From Candidatus Baltobacteraceae bacterium (GTDB lineage Bacteria > Vulcanimicrobiota > Vulcanimicrobiia > Vulcanimicrobiales > Vulcanimicrobiaceae), in NCBI GenBank assembly GCA_036488875.1, contig DASXGW010000001.1, forward strand, positions 434,001-498,000: DNA of 64,000 nt, read 5' to 3'. How positions within the stretch are numbered: the first letter of the stretch is position 1; every line of letters starts with the position of its first letter. The notes under the pieces were generated by a model that was given only the letters and a program-made list of their open reading frames with translations, did no database searches and had not been told where the DNA came from. This document shows, in pieces, positions 33,901-42,744 of this stretch. The translations under genes and the position numbers were made by a program.

Positions 33901-36573
33901 ATGCGTTATTTCAGCTCTGCGTCCACGGTCTTTTTCTCCGCGCTCGCCGCGGTTTTTTTAGGTCTCGGCAACCTTCCCGCACGAGCCGAAACCACCGCCA
34001 CGCGCGCCACGCTGGCCAACGGCCTGCAGGTCATCGTCGTACGGGACACGCTCGCGCCGGTCGTTACCACGATGCTCAATTATAAAGTGGGGTCCGACGA
34101 ACAGTGGGTCGACGGTCTAGCCCACGCCACCGAGCACATGATGTTTCGCGGCAGCCAGACGATGTCGGGATCGCTGCTCAACGATATCATGAGCGTTACC
34201 GGCGGCGACTTCGATGCGGACACGCAGAGCACGGTGACGCAATACTTCTTTACCGTTCCGTCGCAGTATCTCGACGTCGCTCTGCGGGTGGAACGCTCGC
34301 GCGCGAGCGGCCTGCTCATGGCCCAGGATCAATGGAATCAGGAGCGCGGCCCGATCACGCAAGAGGTGACGCAGGATAACAGCAACGCCTTCTACCGGCT
34401 CTTCGTGAAGATGCAAGACCGGCTCATCGGCGGCACGCCGTACGCGAAGAATGGTTTGGGAACGGTCGAGGGATTCGCAAAAAACGTCAACAGCACGCAA
34501 CTGCTGAAGTTCTATCGCACGTGGTACCATCCCAATAACGCCGTCTACGTCATCGCCGGCGACGTGGATCCGCAGGCGACGATCGCCAGCGTCAAGGCGC
34601 TCTTCGGCGACATTCCCTCCGCTAAGCTGCCGGCACGCGCACCGGTGCGTTTGCGGCCGCTGCGTCCCGGCACCGTCTATCACGATGTGTCGGATCAACC
34701 GTTTACCGGCATCCTGCTGGGATATCGCTTCCCAGGGTACGATAGTCCCGATTATGCGGCGTCGCAAATTCTCAGCGACGTTCTTTCCAGTCAGCGCAGC
34801 GAATTTGGCGCGATGGCGTACACCGGTAAAGCCCTCGGCACTCAGTTCTTCGTGCAGACCTTTCCGAAGACGGCCGTTGGAATTGCGTTTGCGGCGGTTC
34901 CCGTAGGGACGCCGCCCGATTCAACCGATCGCGACGTGCGAGCGATTTTCGACGCGTACCGTCGCAACGGCGTGCCGGCGGATTTAGTAGAAGCTGCGAA
35001 GTTGCGCGAAATCTCGCAGCTGGAGTTCAATGCGAACTCGATTCAGGGGCTTGCCGACGAATGGAGCGAGGCGGTCGCCGTGCAGGGCTTGAGCTCGCCC
35101 GACGACATGATCGCACATTTTAGAGCGGTGACGGCGGCCGACGTCAACCGAGTCTTGCGGACGTACATGAACCCCTCCACCGTGGTCGCGGCCTATGCGG
35201 TTCCGAAAAACTCCGGCGCGATGAGTTCGGGCAGTTCGGAGATGGCCAAGGAGAACAACTCGATCCCGCCCAGCAAGCACGAGCCGCTGCCGTCCTGGGC
35301 ACAAGCGGTCCTCGATAAACTGCAAGTGCCGCAGCAGACGCTGTCGCCCACCGACACGACGCTCGCCAACGGCATTCGCTTGATCGTTCAACCCGAACAC
35401 GTCACGCATACGGTCGTCGTTACGGGTGAGATCGAAAACAACGAGCAGGTGCAGACTCCGGCGGGTAAAGAGGGTGTTGCGGACATCACCAGCGCGTTGT
35501 TCCCTTTCGGTACGACCACCTACGGTCGCGTAGCGTTCCAAACCGAGCTCGACAAGATCGCCGCGTCGACGAACGCTGGGACGAGCTTCGACTTGCAGGT
35601 GCTGTCGCCGGACTTCGATCGCGGGGTGGCTCTGCTTGCCGACGAGGAACTGCATCCGGCCTTCGATCCACGAGCGTTCGCGATCGTCCAACAGCAGACC
35701 GTCGGAGGATTGCGCGGCGAGGTGACGTCGCCCGATCATCTGGCCGAAGTGGCGATGAACAAAGCGCTATATCCGCTCGGAGACCCGCTTCAGCGATTCG
35801 CTACGCCGGAAACGGCTGCCGGCGTGACGCTGCAAGACGTCAAGGACTGGTACGCGTCGGCGTATCGCCCCGATCTGACGACGATCGTCGTTATCGGCGA
35901 TACAACTCCCGAAGCCGCTAAAGCGGCGATCGAAAAGTACTTCGGCGGTTGGACGGCGAGCGGCCCCAAACCCAACGTGTATCCGCCGCCGGTTCCGCTT
36001 AACGCGCCGAGTGCCGTGACCGTTCCGGCAACCGGACGAGTTCAATCGTCGGTCGAACTCGCAGAAACGGTCGGCGTGCTCCGAACGGATCCGGATTGGG
36101 CCCCGATGCAAGTTGCAAACGCCGTGCTGACCGGCGGATTCTATTCGTCGCTGCTGTACCACGATTTGCGCGAGGTGCACGGCTATGCTTACTCCGTATC
36201 CAGCGGTCTCAACGCCGGCAAAGTGCGATCCGCGTTCTCGGTCTCATACGCCTGCGATCCGCAAAACATCGTACCCGCGCAAGCGCAAGTCGTTGCCGTG
36301 CTCAAACAGCTCCAGGCGCAGCCGATCGAAAGCGATCGTCTATTGCGCTCGAAGGCGCTGCTCATGGGCGATATTCCCATTCGTGAAGGCAGCTACGGCG
36401 GCGTGTCGCGTCAGTTGCTCAACTACGCAACGCGCGGGCTTCCGCTGGATCAGAACATGATCGACGCTCGCGCGGAGTTGGCGACGACGCCCGCCCAAAT
36501 CGAAGCGGCGATGGTGAAATACGTGCGACCGGACGGCTTCGTGCGCGTCGTCACCGGCCCTGGGCCAAAATAA
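33901..36573 (+). CDS. Secreted M16 zinc peptidase, tandem domains
   Basis: 890 aa with a signal peptide (cleavage near A-R-A-E, residue 29). The first half has the inverted zinc motif H-A-T-E-H (His 75, Glu 78, His 79) and third ligand Glu 155 in T-Q-E-V. The second half (from about 470) repeats the fold, but at the matching place reads K-E-G-V-A-D-I with no metal ligands, so it is the usual inactive partner lobe. Such proteins degrade peptides or process proteins in the periplasm. The following binding-protein gene starts inside the stop (TAATG), suggesting coupled peptide cleavage and uptake. Confidence 0.93.
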   Translation: MRYFSSASTVFFSALAAVFLGLGNLPARAETTATRATLANGLQVIVVRDTLAPVVTTMLNYKVGSDEQWVDGLAHATEHMMFRGSQTMSGSLLNDIMSVTGGDFDADTQSTVTQYFFTVPSQYLDVALRVERSRASGLLMAQDQWNQERGPITQEVTQDNSNAFYRLFVKMQDRLIGGTPYAKNGLGTVEGFAKNVNSTQLLKFYRTWYHPNNAVYVIAGDVDPQATIASVKALFGDIPSAKLPARAPVRLRPLRPGTVYHDVSDQPFTGILLGYRFPGYDSPDYAASQILSDVLSSQRSEFGAMAYTGKALGTQFFVQTFPKTAVGIAFAAVPVGTPPDSTDRDVRAIFDAYRRNGVPADLVEAAKLREISQLEFNANSIQGLADEWSEAVAVQGLSSPDDMIAHFRAVTAADVNRVLRTYMNPSTVVAAYAVPKNSGAMSSGSSEMAKENNSIPPSKHEPLPSWAQAVLDKLQVPQQTLSPTDTTLANGIRLIVQPEHVTHTVVVTGEIENNEQVQTPAGKEGVADITSALFPFGTTTYGRVAFQTELDKIAASTNAGTSFDLQVLSPDFDRGVALLADEELHPAFDPRAFAIVQQQTVGGLRGEVTSPDHLAEVAMNKALYPLGDPLQRFATPETAAGVTLQDVKDWYASAYRPDLTTIVVIGDTTPEAAKAAIEKYFGGWTASGPKPNVYPPPVPLNAPSAVTVPATGRVQSSVELAETVGVLRTDPDWAPMQVANAVLTGGFYSSLLYHDLREVHGYAYSVSSGLNAGKVRSAFSVSYACDPQNIVPAQAQVVAVLKQLQAQPIESDRLLRSKALLMGDIPIREGSYGGVSRQLLNYATRGLPLDQNMIDARAELATTPAQIEAAMVKYVRPDGFVRVVTGPGPK

Positions 36574-38173
36574 TGGGATAACGAGGGCCGCGCTCGCCGT
36601 TACGGCGTGCGCGGCGGTCCTCGCAACCGGATGCACGCGCGTAACGAGCGGCGGCGCGCATAATTCCTGGACGGTGCCCGGCACGTTGCGCATCGCGACG
36701 CGCCAAGATCCCGAAAATCTCAACAGCCTGCTCGGTACCCAAGACGTCGACGAAGCGATTGCGGCTTTTTGGGGCGCGTTTCTGTTTCGCTGGAACGATC
36801 GCAACGCACTCGTCCCCGAGCTGGCGACCGCGGTACCGACGCTCGCCAACGGCGGCATCAGCCGCGACGGTCTCAGGATCGTCTATCATCTGCGGCGCGG
36901 TGTGAAGTGGCAAGACGGCGTTGCGTTCACGTCGCGGGACGTCGTTTTTACGTGGAAAGCGATCATGAATCCGCGCAACCTCGTGGTGAGCCGTCATACG
37001 TACGACGTCGTTGCGCGCATCGATAGGCGCGACGATGCAACATTGGTCGTGCATCTCAAGCACCGCTTCGCGCCGTTCGTCACGCAGTTTTTCGGTCCGT
37101 CGAATCCGCCGTCGATCGTGCTGCCGGAACATCTGCTCGGGCGGCTTCCCGACTTCAATCACGCCGACTACAATAGCCGGCCCGTCGGAACGGGTCCGTT
37201 TCGCATCGTTTCGTACGAAAAGGGACAGCGCTTGGTGATGGTTGCTAACGACGGATATTGGCGCGGTCCGCCCAAGCTGCGGCGCATCGAGTTTCTCTTC
37301 GTTCCCAGCGACAACACGATGCTGACCATGCTCGAGACGCATCAGATCGACTTTTATTTCCGCGCGTCGGAGACGCTGATCGCTTCGCTGCGCGGGATCC
37401 CCGGCACAAAGGTGGTGCTCACGCCGCGCGACCGGCTGGCCGACGTCGGGCTCAACGCCGCTAATCCGGCACTCGCCGACGTGCGCGTTCGCCGGGCCCT
37501 GGCGTATGCGATCGACCGCAGAGCCCTCATCGATAAAGTCATGCACGGGGTCGCGTTCGAAGGATGGAGCAATCACGCCCCGTTTTCCAACGTGTACGCC
37601 TCCGGCGTGAAGCGCTACCCTTACGACCCCGCGCGCGCGAACGCACTACTCGGGGAGGCGCGCATCGCGCGGCCGCTGCATCTGACCTTGGTCAGCTTCA
37701 CGGGATCCACGACGATCGCCGCGGCCGAGGCGCTGATACAGGCGCAATGGGCGAAAGTCGGCGTCGACGCGGCGATCAAAAACTTTCCCTCCGGCGAGCT
37801 GTACGCAACGCTCGCTCAAGGCGGCATCGAGCAGTCGGGCAAGTTCGACGCGGTCATCGAGAACTGGAGCAACGGAGCCGATCCGGACGACTCGGTTCTA
37901 CTGATGTGTTCGATGGCGCCGCCGGCCGGCTGGAACATCTACCATTTTTGCGATCCGCAACTGGACGCGGCCGAGCGCGCGGCACTCGAATCGAGCGATC
38001 CCCAGCACCGGCGAGCGGCGTACGCAACGATTCAGCGCATCGTCGCGGACCGGTTGCCGTTTATCGTCTTATGGTACGAAATGCAGATCGACGTCATCAA
38101 CTCGGATTTGCGGGGCTACCGGCCGTCGCATAGCATCACGCCGATTTGGAACGTCTGGGAATGGTCGATTTAG
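36573..38173 (+). CDS. Peptide/nickel-type ABC substrate-binding lipoprotein (SBP_bac_5), 5' frameshift
   Basis: The body is intact from GTG 36674 (499 aa): L-R-I-A-T-R-Q-D-P-E-N-L-N, V-K-W-Q-D-G-V-A-F-T-S-R-D-V-V-F-T, R-P-V-G-T-G-P-F, R-R-A-L-A-Y-A-I-D-R-R. The same frame upstream still encodes a lipoprotein signal (A-A-L-A-V-T-A-C-A-A-V-L-A-T-G-C) but has no start codon. ATG 36573, overlapping the M16 stop, is one base out of frame. One extra G in the GGG at 36575-36577 restores M-G-I-T-R-A-A. The reading is therefore a lipoprotein of about 533 aa that binds oligopeptides or similar solutes. No permease genes follow. Confidence 0.88.
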
Positions 38174-38194
38174 CGAAGCGTCGAACGGCGCGGC

Positions 38195-38899
38195 ATGGAT
38201 CGTAACGCCGTAGCCGGTATCGGTTTCGACCTCGATCACACGCTCGCGATCGACAATAAGCTCGAGCGCGTCGCGTTCCTTCGGCTCCTCGAGGAGATCG
38301 AACGTGACACGGGACGCGTTCCCGCTAACCTCGACGACGAGATCGCCCGAATCGACGAGCTGCTCGCGTGGCAGCGTAAAGGGCCGGCATCGATCGAAGA
38401 CGCGGTCACGCGCTTCGCGCGCGACCGGGGAGTCGAACCAAAAGCCTCGTACGTCGAGAGCTTTCGCACGATGGCCGTGGAGATGGTCGACGATTTCGTG
38501 ATTCCGATCCCGGGCGTGAAGCGCATGCTGGCCGCGTTGAAGGAGCGCGGGATCGCCGTCGCGGTGCTGAGCAACGGCTGGAATCCGCTGCAGGTTCGCA
38601 AGGCGCAGCGTGCGGGGTTCGAAGGCCCGGTGCTCGCCAGCGCCGACATCGGTCAACAAAAACCCGGCGCCCGCGCGTTCGAAGTGCTGCTGAGCGCACT
38701 CGGAACGCGTCCGCAGAACACGTGGTTCGTCGGCGACGATCCGTACAGCGACGTCGACGGCTCCCGTTCGGCCGGTCTTCACGCCGTCTGGTTCGACTGG
38801 GAGAAGAAACCGTTCCCGCCGGAACTGCTGCCGCCGCCGTATACCATTCACTCGCTCGACGAACTGCTCGAGGTATTGCCGACATGGTCCATGCATTAG
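38195..38899 (+). CDS. HAD family hydrolase
   Basis: 234 aa. Motif I F-D-L-D-H-T-L (nucleophile Asp and general acid Asp), motif II L-S-N-G-W-N-P, motif III Lys in Q-Q-K-P-G-A-R-A-F, and motif IV G-D-D-P-Y-S-D-V. The helical cap at about 20-95 is of the C1 type. It hydrolyses a phosphate ester or another small substrate in the cytoplasm. The next gene starts 16 nt before its stop. Confidence 0.93.
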   Translation: MDRNAVAGIGFDLDHTLAIDNKLERVAFLRLLEEIERDTGRVPANLDDEIARIDELLAWQRKGPASIEDAVTRFARDRGVEPKASYVESFRTMAVEMVDDFVIPIPGVKRMLAALKERGIAVAVLSNGWNPLQVRKAQRAGFEGPVLASADIGQQKPGARAFEVLLSALGTRPQNTWFVGDDPYSDVDGSRSAGLHAVWFDWEKKPFPPELLPPPYTIHSLDELLEVLPTWSMH

Positions 38900-40596
38900 C
38901 TTTGCTGATCGCCGTGGCGTCGCCCGCGCCGAGCGATTACGACGCCAAACTTCAAGCCCTCGAGCGCCGCTACACCGAATGGTCGCTAAAAGCGAGCCCC
39001 ACCGGCGCGACCGATGCCGGCATCCACACGTACGATACGAAACTTTCCGACTTTTCGCCGCAAGCCCAAACCGCGGAGATGCAGCAGTTGCACGCGTTTC
39101 GCGACGAGCTCGCGCAGCTGCAGCCGTCCGCCGGCGCAAGCCGCCACGACTTTGTCGACTACCTGCTCGTGCGGTCCGATTTAGAAGCCGATTGGTGGGG
39201 TCGTACGGTCCTTCGCGGGCTCGAGCGCAACCCGAGCATTTACGAAGGCGAATGCAGTAACGGTATCTTTTCGTTGATCAAAAAACCGTTTGCGAGCGAC
39301 GAGGTTCGCGTGCACGACGCGATCGCGCGCTTACGCGCGTGTCCGGGCGTACTCGAACAAAGCAAGGCGAATCTCACCGACACCGTTAGGGAGTTCGCGG
39401 TCGCGGCATCCGAAGACATCGCCCAAGGCGACGCGCTCTACACGACGAGCCTCGACGCCCTCGCGCACGACGTCTCGCCGCAAACGCGCGCCGACCTTCG
39501 CGCCGCGCAGAAGACCGCGCTGACCGCGCTTCACGCGTATGGAAAGTGGCTCGACTCGAACAAGAACTCGTTCCACGAGGGCGGCTACTCGGTCGGAAAG
39601 GATCAATACAACTTCTTCCTGCGGCGCGTGCTGCTGCTGCCGTTCGATTCGGATGAAGTCGCCGCGATCGGCCGGCTCGATTTGCCGCGCGACCGCGCGC
39701 TGGCCGTTTGGGAAGAGAATCGCGACCGGTACGTCCGCGGTCCGACCGTGCGGCAGCCGGCGTTTACCTCGACGGCGCAGTTTCTCGCGTACTTCGAAAA
39801 GTCGATGACGCAGCTCACGTCGTTCTTGAAGACGCATCAAATCGTCGACGTGCCGCCCTACATCGGGCCGTTCCACATCGTTCCGTTGCCTAAGGCCCTC
39901 GAAGCCGTCAACACCGGCGGCTTCATGAATCCGCCCGGCATGTTCGACAAGGATCCCGAGGGCTTCTATTTCGTGCCGGAATACAATCCGCACAACACGC
40001 TGTTCTTCGCGCAGCAGGCGCGCGAGTCGGTGCTTCCGCTGCTCGGACACGAGGGTATTCCGGGACACTTCATGCAGTTTACGTACGCGTACCACAACCC
40101 CGACTACATCCGGCACGTGCACCAAGATAGCGTCTTTGCCGAAGGTTGGGCGCTCTTCGGCGAGGAGATGCTGCTGCGCACGGGGCTGTACGACGACAAT
40201 CCCTCGGCGCGCAAGCAAGTGATCGCGCTGATGCGCTACCGGGCGACGCGGATCGGCGTCGACGTGGGTCTGGCGACCGGGACCTTTACCTTGCCGCAGG
40301 CCATTGCGTACTTTCAAGAGACAGCCGGAATCGACAAGGCGACCGCCTACGGGGAATCCACCCGAGCGGCGATGGGGCCTGGGCAGTTGATAGATTACCT
40401 GGTGGGGAAGACGCAGATCGAAGCGCTCTCGGGATTGGTCCGCGACCGGGAAGGATCGGCGTTCACGCTCCGCCGATTCAACGACCGGTTGCTGTCGTAC
40501 GGTACGGTTCCGCTCTCGACGATTCGCTACGAATGGCTTGACGACGACACGTGGCTCAAGCCGGTGGTCGAGCCCCTCGCACCGCAGGAGTTTTAA
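38884..40596 (+). CDS. DUF885 family secreted metallo-carboxypeptidase-like protein
   Basis: 570 aa from ATG 38884; the frame upstream is a shadow of the HAD gene. The short signal peptide is M-V-H-A-L-A-L-L-I-A-V-A. DUF885 marks: L-G-H-E-G-I-P-G-H-F-M-Q-F (HExxxGH zinc motif), F-A-E-G-W-A-L-F-G-E-E-M with the third ligand, and the end Y-E-W-L. The family includes dipeptidyl carboxypeptidase-like enzymes. Translation is coupled to the HAD gene by overlap, but no shared role is evident. Confidence 0.92.
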   Translation: MVHALALLIAVASPAPSDYDAKLQALERRYTEWSLKASPTGATDAGIHTYDTKLSDFSPQAQTAEMQQLHAFRDELAQLQPSAGASRHDFVDYLLVRSDLEADWWGRTVLRGLERNPSIYEGECSNGIFSLIKKPFASDEVRVHDAIARLRACPGVLEQSKANLTDTVREFAVAASEDIAQGDALYTTSLDALAHDVSPQTRADLRAAQKTALTALHAYGKWLDSNKNSFHEGGYSVGKDQYNFFLRRVLLLPFDSDEVAAIGRLDLPRDRALAVWEENRDRYVRGPTVRQPAFTSTAQFLAYFEKSMTQLTSFLKTHQIVDVPPYIGPFHIVPLPKALEAVNTGGFMNPPGMFDKDPEGFYFVPEYNPHNTLFFAQQARESVLPLLGHEGIPGHFMQFTYAYHNPDYIRHVHQDSVFAEGWALFGEEMLLRTGLYDDNPSARKQVIALMRYRATRIGVDVGLATGTFTLPQAIAYFQETAGIDKATAYGESTRAAMGPGQLIDYLVGKTQIEALSGLVRDREGSAFTLRRFNDRLLSYGTVPLSTIRYEWLDDDTWLKPVVEPLAPQEF

Positions 40597-40604
40597 ACAG
40601 GGTC

Positions 40605-41156
40605 ATGGCTCCCAAGATCACGGGCGGCTCGCTGAACAGCCGCAAGCTTCGCTCGCCCAAGGGACTCAACGTCCGGCCGACGCCCGGCCGCGTCAAAGAG
40701 TCGCTTTTTTCGATTCTCGCGCCGCGAATCGAGGGAGCGCGCTTCCTCGACCTCTTTGCGGGCACGGGCGCGATCGGGTTCGAGGCGGCGTCGCGAGGCG
40801 CGTCGCGCGTCGTGTGCGTTGAGGCGCATCGCGAAACGGCGCACGCGATCGAAGAAGCCGCGCGCGACATGGCTGTGGATAAGGTTGTGAGTATTTTTGC
40901 CGCGCCCGCCGAACGCGCGCTCTATCGTCTCGAAGGCCCGTTCGATATCGTGTATCTCGACCCGCCGTATGCCGACGACGTGCCGCTCCAACTTTTCCGC
41001 CTGCTGCGCGAACGCAACGTGCTGGCACCCGACGCGCTCGTGGTATACGAGCACGCGGCAAAGCGAATTCTTCCGGACATACCGGGGTATCGCTCGGAGC
41101 GCGAAGAAGTGTATGGCGATGTCGCCCTTGCGTTTATGGCGCCGTCATCGGCATAG
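40605..41156 (+). CDS. rsmD: 16S rRNA (guanine(966)-N(2))-methyltransferase RsmD
   Basis: 183 aa from ATG 40605. Start I-T-G-G-S-L-N-S-R-K-L and R-P-T-P-G-R-V-K-E-S-L-F, SAM motif L-D-L-F-A-G-T-G-A-I-G-F-E-A-A-S-R-G, and catalytic motif D-P-P-Y. It methylates G966 of 16S rRNA. The following coaD is its usual neighbour in many bacteria. Confidence 0.95.
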   Translation: MAPKITGGSLNSRKLRSPKGLNVRPTPGRVKESLFSILAPRIEGARFLDLFAGTGAIGFEAASRGASRVVCVEAHRETAHAIEEAARDMAVDKVVSIFAAPAERALYRLEGPFDIVYLDPPYADDVPLQLFRLLRERNVLAPDALVVYEHAAKRILPDIPGYRSEREEVYGDVALAFMAPSSA

Positions 41157-41165
41157 GAATGGGAT

Positions 41166-41687
41166 TTGACCAACGGTAGAGCCGCGCGTACGACGCGCGC
41201 GATCTATCCGGGGTCGTTCGATCCGCCTACCAACGGCCACCTTGACGTCATCGAACGCGCGGCAAAGTGCTTCGGCCAACTCATCGTCGCCATCGTCGTC
41301 AACCCTCAAAAACGCAGCCCCATGTTCACCTTGGACGAACGCATCGCCATGCTCAAGCAGTGCATCACGCACGTGCCGCAGGCGCGCGTCGAACACTTTC
41401 GGGGCCTTCTCGCGGACTATTTGAAGGCCGCTCAAGCCGACGTGATCGTCAAGGGACTGCGCGTGGTGTCCGATTTCGAGAGCGAGATGTCGACCGCGCT
41501 GATGAACCGGGAGCTATCCGGCGTCGACACGCTCTTCCTGATGTCGGATGCGAAGTATTCCTTCGTCAGCTCGAGCCTGGTCAAAGAGGTCTTTTTTCTC
41601 GGCGGCGACGTCGCCACGCTCGTTCCGGAGCCCGTGCTCAAGGTCATGACGGACAAACGCTCAACTCTTTCCGAGTCTCAATCGTAA
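41166..41687 (+). CDS. coaD: Pantetheine-phosphate adenylyltransferase
   Basis: 173 aa from TTG 41166, 9 nt after rsmD. Nucleotidyltransferase motif A-I-Y-P-G-S-F-D-P-P-T-N-G-H-L-D, V-K-G-L-R, and E-L-S-G-V-D-T-L-F-L and S-S-S-L-V-K-E, all typical of CoaD. It transfers AMP to phosphopantetheine in the fourth step of coenzyme A synthesis. The ATG-less start is supported by the first strand beginning a dozen residues in. Confidence 0.95.
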   Translation: MTNGRAARTTRAIYPGSFDPPTNGHLDVIERAAKCFGQLIVAIVVNPQKRSPMFTLDERIAMLKQCITHVPQARVEHFRGLLADYLKAAQADVIVKGLRVVSDFESEMSTALMNRELSGVDTLFLMSDAKYSFVSSSLVKEVFFLGGDVATLVPEPVLKVMTDKRSTLSESQS

Positions 41688-41698
41688 CGGAGGTAGAA

Positions 41699-42262
41699 AT
41701 GTCGGTCTATCGAGTCCTAGATAAACTCGAGAGCTACGTACACGAAGGCACGTGGCTGCCCGCCGGTTATCGCGTGCTCTCCGAAGAACGGCTGCTCGAG
41801 TTCGTCGAGAAGATCCGCGCTTCGCTGCCCGAGGAAGTCGGGCGCGCGAAGATCATCGCAAAGGACCAAGACCGCGTGATGCGTGCCGCCGCCGAGAAAG
41901 CGCAAGCGATCGTCGAAGAAGCGGCCACCAAGCACGAAGAGCTGGTCGATCAAAACGAGATCGTGCAGCGTGCCCGGACGACTGCCGAGATCGTGCTGCG
42001 CGAAGCCGAAGAGCGCGCGCGCAAAGTTCGCGAAGGCGCGGACCACTACGCCGCGCAGGTGCTCGGCGAGATGGAAGGTCGTTTGTCAGGCGCGCTCGGC
42101 GCCGTGCGCAAAGGGCGGGACACGCTGACGCGTCAGCCGCAAGCGGCGGCCGCCACGCCGTCGACGCAGCTCGCGGATGCGGCGGCAAAAAGCAAGCGTG
42201 CGGCTTTCGACTTGCAAAACGCGGCCGACGAAACCGAAGCGTTGGAGTCGGTCAAGGCATAG
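41699..42262 (+). CDS. Coiled-coil protein downstream of coaD (DivIVA/ATPase-stalk-like)
   Basis: 187 aa from ATG 41699 with GGAGG 6 nt upstream, 11 nt after coaD. The folded start is V-Y-R-V-L-D-K-L-E-S-Y-V, then L-L-E-F-V-E-K-I-R-A-S-L-P-E-E-V. Residues about 55-140 form a long charged coiled coil (A-A-E-K-A-Q-A-I-V-E-E-A-A, A-E-E-R-A-R-K-V-R-E). The tail is Ala/Gln-rich. Similar proteins often follow coaD in several phyla and are annotated as hypothetical or V-type ATPase stalk-like. A scaffold role in cell division or envelope growth is a guess. Confidence 0.78.
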   Translation: MSVYRVLDKLESYVHEGTWLPAGYRVLSEERLLEFVEKIRASLPEEVGRAKIIAKDQDRVMRAAAEKAQAIVEEAATKHEELVDQNEIVQRARTTAEIVLREAEERARKVREGADHYAAQVLGEMEGRLSGALGAVRKGRDTLTRQPQAAAATPSTQLADAAAKSKRAAFDLQNAADETEALESVKA

Positions 42263-42263
42263 C

Positions 42264-42287
42264 GCCCTTCGTAAAACTCAGGATGAC
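42264..42287. repeat. Dispersed intergenic repeat, copy 2
   Basis: Shares GCCCTTCG and CTCAGGATGAC with 22267-22307 but lacks the palindromic middle. It lies directly after the coiled-coil gene stop. Confidence 0.4.
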
Positions 42288-42318
42288 GGAGGGTCGTACT
42301 CTGGGTATAGGAGTGGGC

Positions 42319-42741
42319 ATGAGACAGTTCGCTACCTTGCTCACTCTTATGACCTTGCTCGTTGCGCCGGCGCTCGCCGACACGACGACCAACGGCGGTC
42401 TCCAAGGACAAGTCGTCGATCTCTCAACCGGCAAGCCGATCGCGCACGCCACGATCGTCTATTACAAGACGCCGTATCTCGACAACGGTCCGAACCGCAT
42501 CATGACGATCAAGACCGATCGCCGCGGTTACTTCACCGACATTACGCTCGAGCCGGGCCGGTACATCGTCATGGCGCGCGTACCCGGTAAGGTCGAGGGA
42601 TGCGCGGTCGACGACGTGCAGATGGGTGAAACCGCTCGCGTGAAGCTCGAGATCGGCCGCGACCAGATCGTGTGCTCGGGCCCGCGCGTCCATCCGACGC
42701 TCATCGACCCGAACCTCACCGCCGACCTGTATCGAATCTAG
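42319..42741 (+). CDS. Secreted carboxypeptidase-regulatory-like domain protein
   Basis: 140 aa with a signal peptide (cleavage after A-L-A, residue 20). A single beta-sandwich follows: L-Q-G-Q-V-V-D-L-S-T-G-K-P-I-A-H-A-T-I-V-Y, D-R-R-G-Y-F-T-D-I-T-L-E-P-G-R-Y, typical of CarboxypepD_reg domains found at the front of TonB receptors, but here free-standing. Two cysteines (C-A-V-D and V-C-S-G) may pair. Role unknown; it could bind a surface protein or glycan. Confidence 0.82.
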   Translation: MRQFATLLTLMTLLVAPALADTTTNGGLQGQVVDLSTGKPIAHATIVYYKTPYLDNGPNRIMTIKTDRRGYFTDITLEPGRYIVMARVPGKVEGCAVDDVQMGETARVKLEIGRDQIVCSGPRVHPTLIDPNLTADLYRI

Positions 42742-42744
42742 ACG

